Shown: in pieces, positions 6,616-8,704 of the stretch
Numbering within the stretch: position 1 is the stretch's first letter
Layout of the letters: each line of letters starts with the position of its first letter
Source of the DNA: JBALVT01 sp036961345
GTDB lineage: Bacteria; Pseudomonadota; Gammaproteobacteria; Pseudomonadales; Halieaceae
NCBI GenBank assembly: GCA_036961345.1
Contig: JBALVT010000178.1
Coordinates: 1-8,704, forward strand
Length of the DNA: 8,704 nucleotides
Direction: 5' to 3'
Notes under the pieces: model-generated
The model's input: only the letters and a program-made list of their open reading frames with translations
Told to the model about the DNA's origin: nothing
Database searches by the model: none
Program-made: the position numbers and the translations under genes

Positions 6616-6697
6616 ACCTGAGGGGAGGCTGCGGCCTGAGATACCAATTGGTGGACCCTTTGAACCTGATCCGGTTAGAACCGGCGTAGGGATAGGT
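6616..6697 (+). ncRNA. TPP riboswitch aptamer (THI element)
   Basis: The sequence matches the thiamine-pyrophosphate aptamer consensus block by block. ACCT (6616-6619) pairs with AGGT (6694-6697) as P1. AGGC TGCG GCCT forms a compact P2 arm and runs into the invariant CTGAGA (6636-6641). ACCAATTGGT (6643-6652) is the optional side stem. CCCTTTGAACCTGATC (6656-6671) forms the pyrophosphate side with P4 (CCCT with AGGG 6688-6691). P5 is CCGG-TTAGAA-CCGG (6671-6684), followed by the conserved GCGTAGGGAT. The aptamer binds TPP, the active form of vitamin B1, and controls the receptor gene that begins 70 nt downstream. Confidence 0.95.
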
Positions 6698-6728
6698 CTA
6701 AAGTACTATGTCCAATACGCACGCCCAA

Positions 6729-6764
6729 CCGGTTCTCTAATCCACATAATTTGTGAGGAGAACC
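6729..6764 (+). promoter_or_regulatory. riboswitch expression platform: Shine-Dalgarno sequester hairpin
   Basis: GGTTCTCT (6731-6738) can pair over eight positions (seven Watson-Crick, one G-U) with GGAGAACC (6757-6764). That strand contains most of the receptor's AGGAG ribosome site (6756-6760). The loop is 18 nt. Alternatively CCGGTTCT (6729-6736) is perfectly complementary to AGAACCGG (6677-6684), the 3' side and loop of aptamer helix P5. TPP binding locks P5, frees 6729-6738 and hides the ribosome site (off). Without TPP the antisequester pairing would expose it (on). No T-run follows the hairpin, so control is translational and not by termination. Confidence 0.8.
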
Positions 6765-6767
6765 ATT

Positions 6768-8704
6768 GTGAAATATTACCCGCTACTGGCAGTTACTGCG
6801 CTTGGCCTGGCCACATTCAACGCCACAGCCGAGCAAGCCACCCTTGAAGAAATCATCGTAACCGCAGAGTTTCGCGACATTTCACTGCAAAACCAGGCTG
6901 CCAGCAGCAGTGTCGTTACGGCGGATGCCATTGAGCAGCGCGCCGCACAACACCTGGAAGATATTCTTAACCTTGCACCCAATGTCAATTTTGCCAGCGG
7001 TGCTTCTCGCGCCCGTTTCTATCAGGTGCGCGGAATTGGCGAGCGCAGTCAATTTCAGGAGCCGTTAAACAGCTCTATCGGCTTTGTGATTGACGGAATA
7101 GATTTCAGCGGTCTGGGCAGCGCCGGTACCTTGTTTGATGTCCAGCAGGTTGAAATTTTACGCGGCCCCCAGGGCACTTTACACGGCGCCAACGCGCTGG
7201 CCGGCCTGATTAATGTCCGCACCGCTGACCCCACTGACCAGCCCTACCTCCGAATGGAGGCGACAATGGCCGAATACAATACCTGGAGTGCAGGTATCGT
7301 TGGCAGTGGTCCTTTAGTCGCTGATGAGCTTTTATATCGAATAGCCGTAAATACCTACCAAAGCGACGGGTTTATCGAAAACGACTTCCTGAACCGGGAC
7401 GATACCAACGATCGCGACGAAACCAGTATCCGCGGAAAACTGCGCTGGCTTGCGGGTAAAAACAGCTCTCTGGATATCAACGCCTTATACGTCGATATCG
7501 ACAACGGCTACGATGCGTTCTCTCTGGACAATACACGCCATACCTTATCCGACCAACCAGGCATGGATACACAGGAGTCAACTGCCCTGGCCTTCAAATG
7601 GCATAGTGCTCTCAGGCCGCTAGATCTCGAAGCATCCATGAGCTGGGCTGCATCTGAGACTGACTACGGCTACGATGAAGACTGGAGCTACGTGGGTATA
7701 GCCCCGGAACTGGAATACTCCTCTACCGACAGGTATTTACGCGACAGGGACAGTTACAGCGCTGAACTACGTGTTCTTTCCAATGACAGTTCGCGGCTAT
7801 TTGGCGATTCGACTGACTGGGTAGCCGGGCTCTACTACCTGGCCGACAGGGAAGATGCACAACGTCGCTACACCTACCTCGACAATTCGTTTGAAAGCGA
7901 CTACGACACTGACACCCTTGCAGCCTTCGGGCAGCTGGATTCCCGTCTCTCGGAGCGCCTGAGCCTGATAACCGGCCTGCGTGTGGAAAACCGCAAAACG
8001 GATTATCAGGACAATAACCGTGTTGATACAGATCTGGACAAAACCCTTTGGGGCGGCAAGATTGTTCTCGAGTATCAACTCGATAACAACAGCATGATTT
8101 ACGGCGGCGTCTCCAGAGGCTACAAGGCCTATGGCATCAATGCGCAGATACTGGCCAGCATGAGTGCCACCGACGACCCCGAAATCATCGATCAACTCCG
8201 CAGCGTCCAGGATTTCGACGATGAACATCTTTTGAACTATGAAATAGGTTACAAGGCCAGTTTTCTCGAAAACCGTGTTAACAGCCGGCTCGCACTATTT
8301 TATATGGACAGGGAAGACCAACAGGTCAGCGGCTCTTTTGGAATCGTCCGAGAGGACGGCAGCACAGCTTTTATAGACTACATAAACAACACCGCTGAAG
8401 GCTTTAACTATGGGCTGGAGCTCGAACTGGAGTGGCTGGCCCTGGACTACCTGAACCTCTACGCCAATCTGGGCTTATTGGAAACCGAATTTGAGAACTA
8501 CACCACTGCCAACGGCGAGGATTTGTCTGGTCGCGAACAGGCACACGCTCCCGCTTACCAATACGCACTGGGCGGACGACTTGATATTGGCGCTGGCTTC
8601 TATTTGCGAGCCGATCTGGAAGGCAAGGACGACTACTACGTCTCAGACAGCCACAACGTGCAAGCTCCATCCTTCAACTTGCTGCACATGCGACTTGGGT
8701 ACTC
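6768..8704 (+). CDS. TonB-dependent outer-membrane receptor, predicted thiamine/precursor importer (3' end outside window)
   Basis: The frame opens at GTG 6768 and continues without a stop for 645 codons to the right edge. AGGAG (6756-6760) lies 7 nt before the start. Residues 1-21 form a signal peptide (MKYYPLLAVTALGLATFNATA) with likely cleavage after ATA. The TonB box EEIIVTA (27-33) comes straight after. The plug domain covers about 35-150, with ILNLAPNV, VRGIG, GFVIDGID and the hallmark LRGPQGTLHGANALAG (131-146). The rest alternates aromatic-rich beta strands with acidic loops, as in a 22-strand barrel; VSRGYKAYGIN and LLNYEIGYKA are typical late-barrel motifs. Such receptors move a scarce ligand across the outer membrane using TonB-ExbBD energy. 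The TPP riboswitch in the leader points to thiamine or a thiamine precursor as ligand. From sequence alone the barrel resembles the broad siderophore/FecA-like class, so the ligand rests on the riboswitch. The barrel's closing strand and terminal aromatic residue are not visible. Confidence 0.93.
   Translation, partial: MKYYPLLAVTALGLATFNATAEQATLEEIIVTAEFRDISLQNQAASSSVVTADAIEQRAAQHLEDILNLAPNVNFASGASRARFYQVRGIGERSQFQEPLNSSIGFVIDGIDFSGLGSAGTLFDVQQVEILRGPQGTLHGANALAGLINVRTADPTDQPYLRMEATMAEYNTWSAGIVGSGPLVADELLYRIAVNTYQSDGFIENDFLNRDDTNDRDETSIRGKLRWLAGKNSSLDINALYVDIDNGYDAFSLDNTRHTLSDQPGMDTQESTALAFKWHSALRPLDLEASMSWAASETDYGYDEDWSYVGIAPELEYSSTDRYLRDRDSYSAELRVLSNDSSRLFGDSTDWVAGLYYLADREDAQRRYTYLDNSFESDYDTDTLAAFGQLDSRLSERLSLITGLRVENRKTDYQDNNRVDTDLDKTLWGGKIVLEYQLDNNSMIYGGVSRGYKAYGINAQILASMSATDDPEIIDQLRSVQDFDDEHLLNYEIGYKASFLENRVNSRLALFYMDREDQQVSGSFGIVREDGSTAFIDYINNTAEGFNYGLELELEWLALDYLNLYANLGLLETEFENYTTANGEDLSGREQAHAPAYQYALGGRLDIGAGFYLRADLEGKDDYYVSDSHNVQAPSFNLLHMRLGY

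Noticed and set aside
6643..6652. ACCAATTGGT palindrome as an operator site
   Set aside because: It falls at the optional side stem of the TPP aptamer, which explains the symmetry.
6539..6847. 102-codon plus-strand open frame across the riboswitch
   Set aside because: It reads through a structured TPP aptamer and overlaps the receptor signal peptide in another frame.
7797..8228. 143-codon minus-strand open frame inside the TonB receptor
   Set aside because: It lies opposite a continuous receptor frame with plug and barrel motifs; it is explained as a shadow of biased codon use.

Overview
The window looks like chromosomal DNA from an aerobic, probably marine or aquatic gammaproteobacterium. 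The evidence is an E. coli-type TrmH, a type II beta-carbonic anhydrase, Shine-Dalgarno-led genes with several GTG starts, and a TonB-dependent outer-membrane receptor, which requires a Gram-negative envelope. The exact genus cannot be read from the sequence. No transposase, integrase, CRISPR array, tRNA or rRNA gene was seen.

Layout. A short non-coding hub at about 6537-6767 separates two divergent units. Leftwards (minus strand) runs a tightly packed gene string. In order of transcription it encodes a GAF-like/degenerate-GGDEF protein, a beta-carbonic anhydrase, an extended SDR epimerase/dehydratase-like protein, an NTF2/SnoaL-like protein, a 706-residue FMN/4Fe-4S/FAD oxidoreductase of the 2,4-dienoyl-CoA reductase/enoate reductase type, TrmH (tRNA Gm18 methyltransferase), and a 60-residue two-helix membrane protein. 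After a possible weak terminator, a further gene starts at base 70 and leaves the window. Gaps are 14 bp, 85-97 bp, 2 bp, 45 bp, 14 bp and a 4-bp ATGA overlap, so most of the string is probably co-transcribed. Several ribosome sites lie on top of the preceding stop codon.

Rightwards (plus strand) a TPP (thiamine pyrophosphate) riboswitch precedes a TonB-dependent receptor that runs off the right edge. Below the aptamer, the sequence supports a complete translational switch. An 8-nt segment (6729-6736) can pair either with the 3' side of aptamer stem P5 or, shifted by two bases, with the receptor's ribosome-binding site. The receptor is therefore most likely an outer-membrane importer of thiamine or a thiamine precursor, made when TPP is scarce.

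How the genes work together. The receptor unit is a vitamin-uptake module under feedback control. In the minus-strand string, the SDR, NTF2-like protein and flavin/Fe-S reductase look like a catabolic or redox module for an enone- or enoyl-type substrate (inference). The carbonic anhydrase and TrmH are housekeeping functions. The first gene has lost the GGDEF catalytic signature but keeps an RxxD I-site at the right spacing, which suggests a cyclic-di-GMP receptor rather than a synthase.
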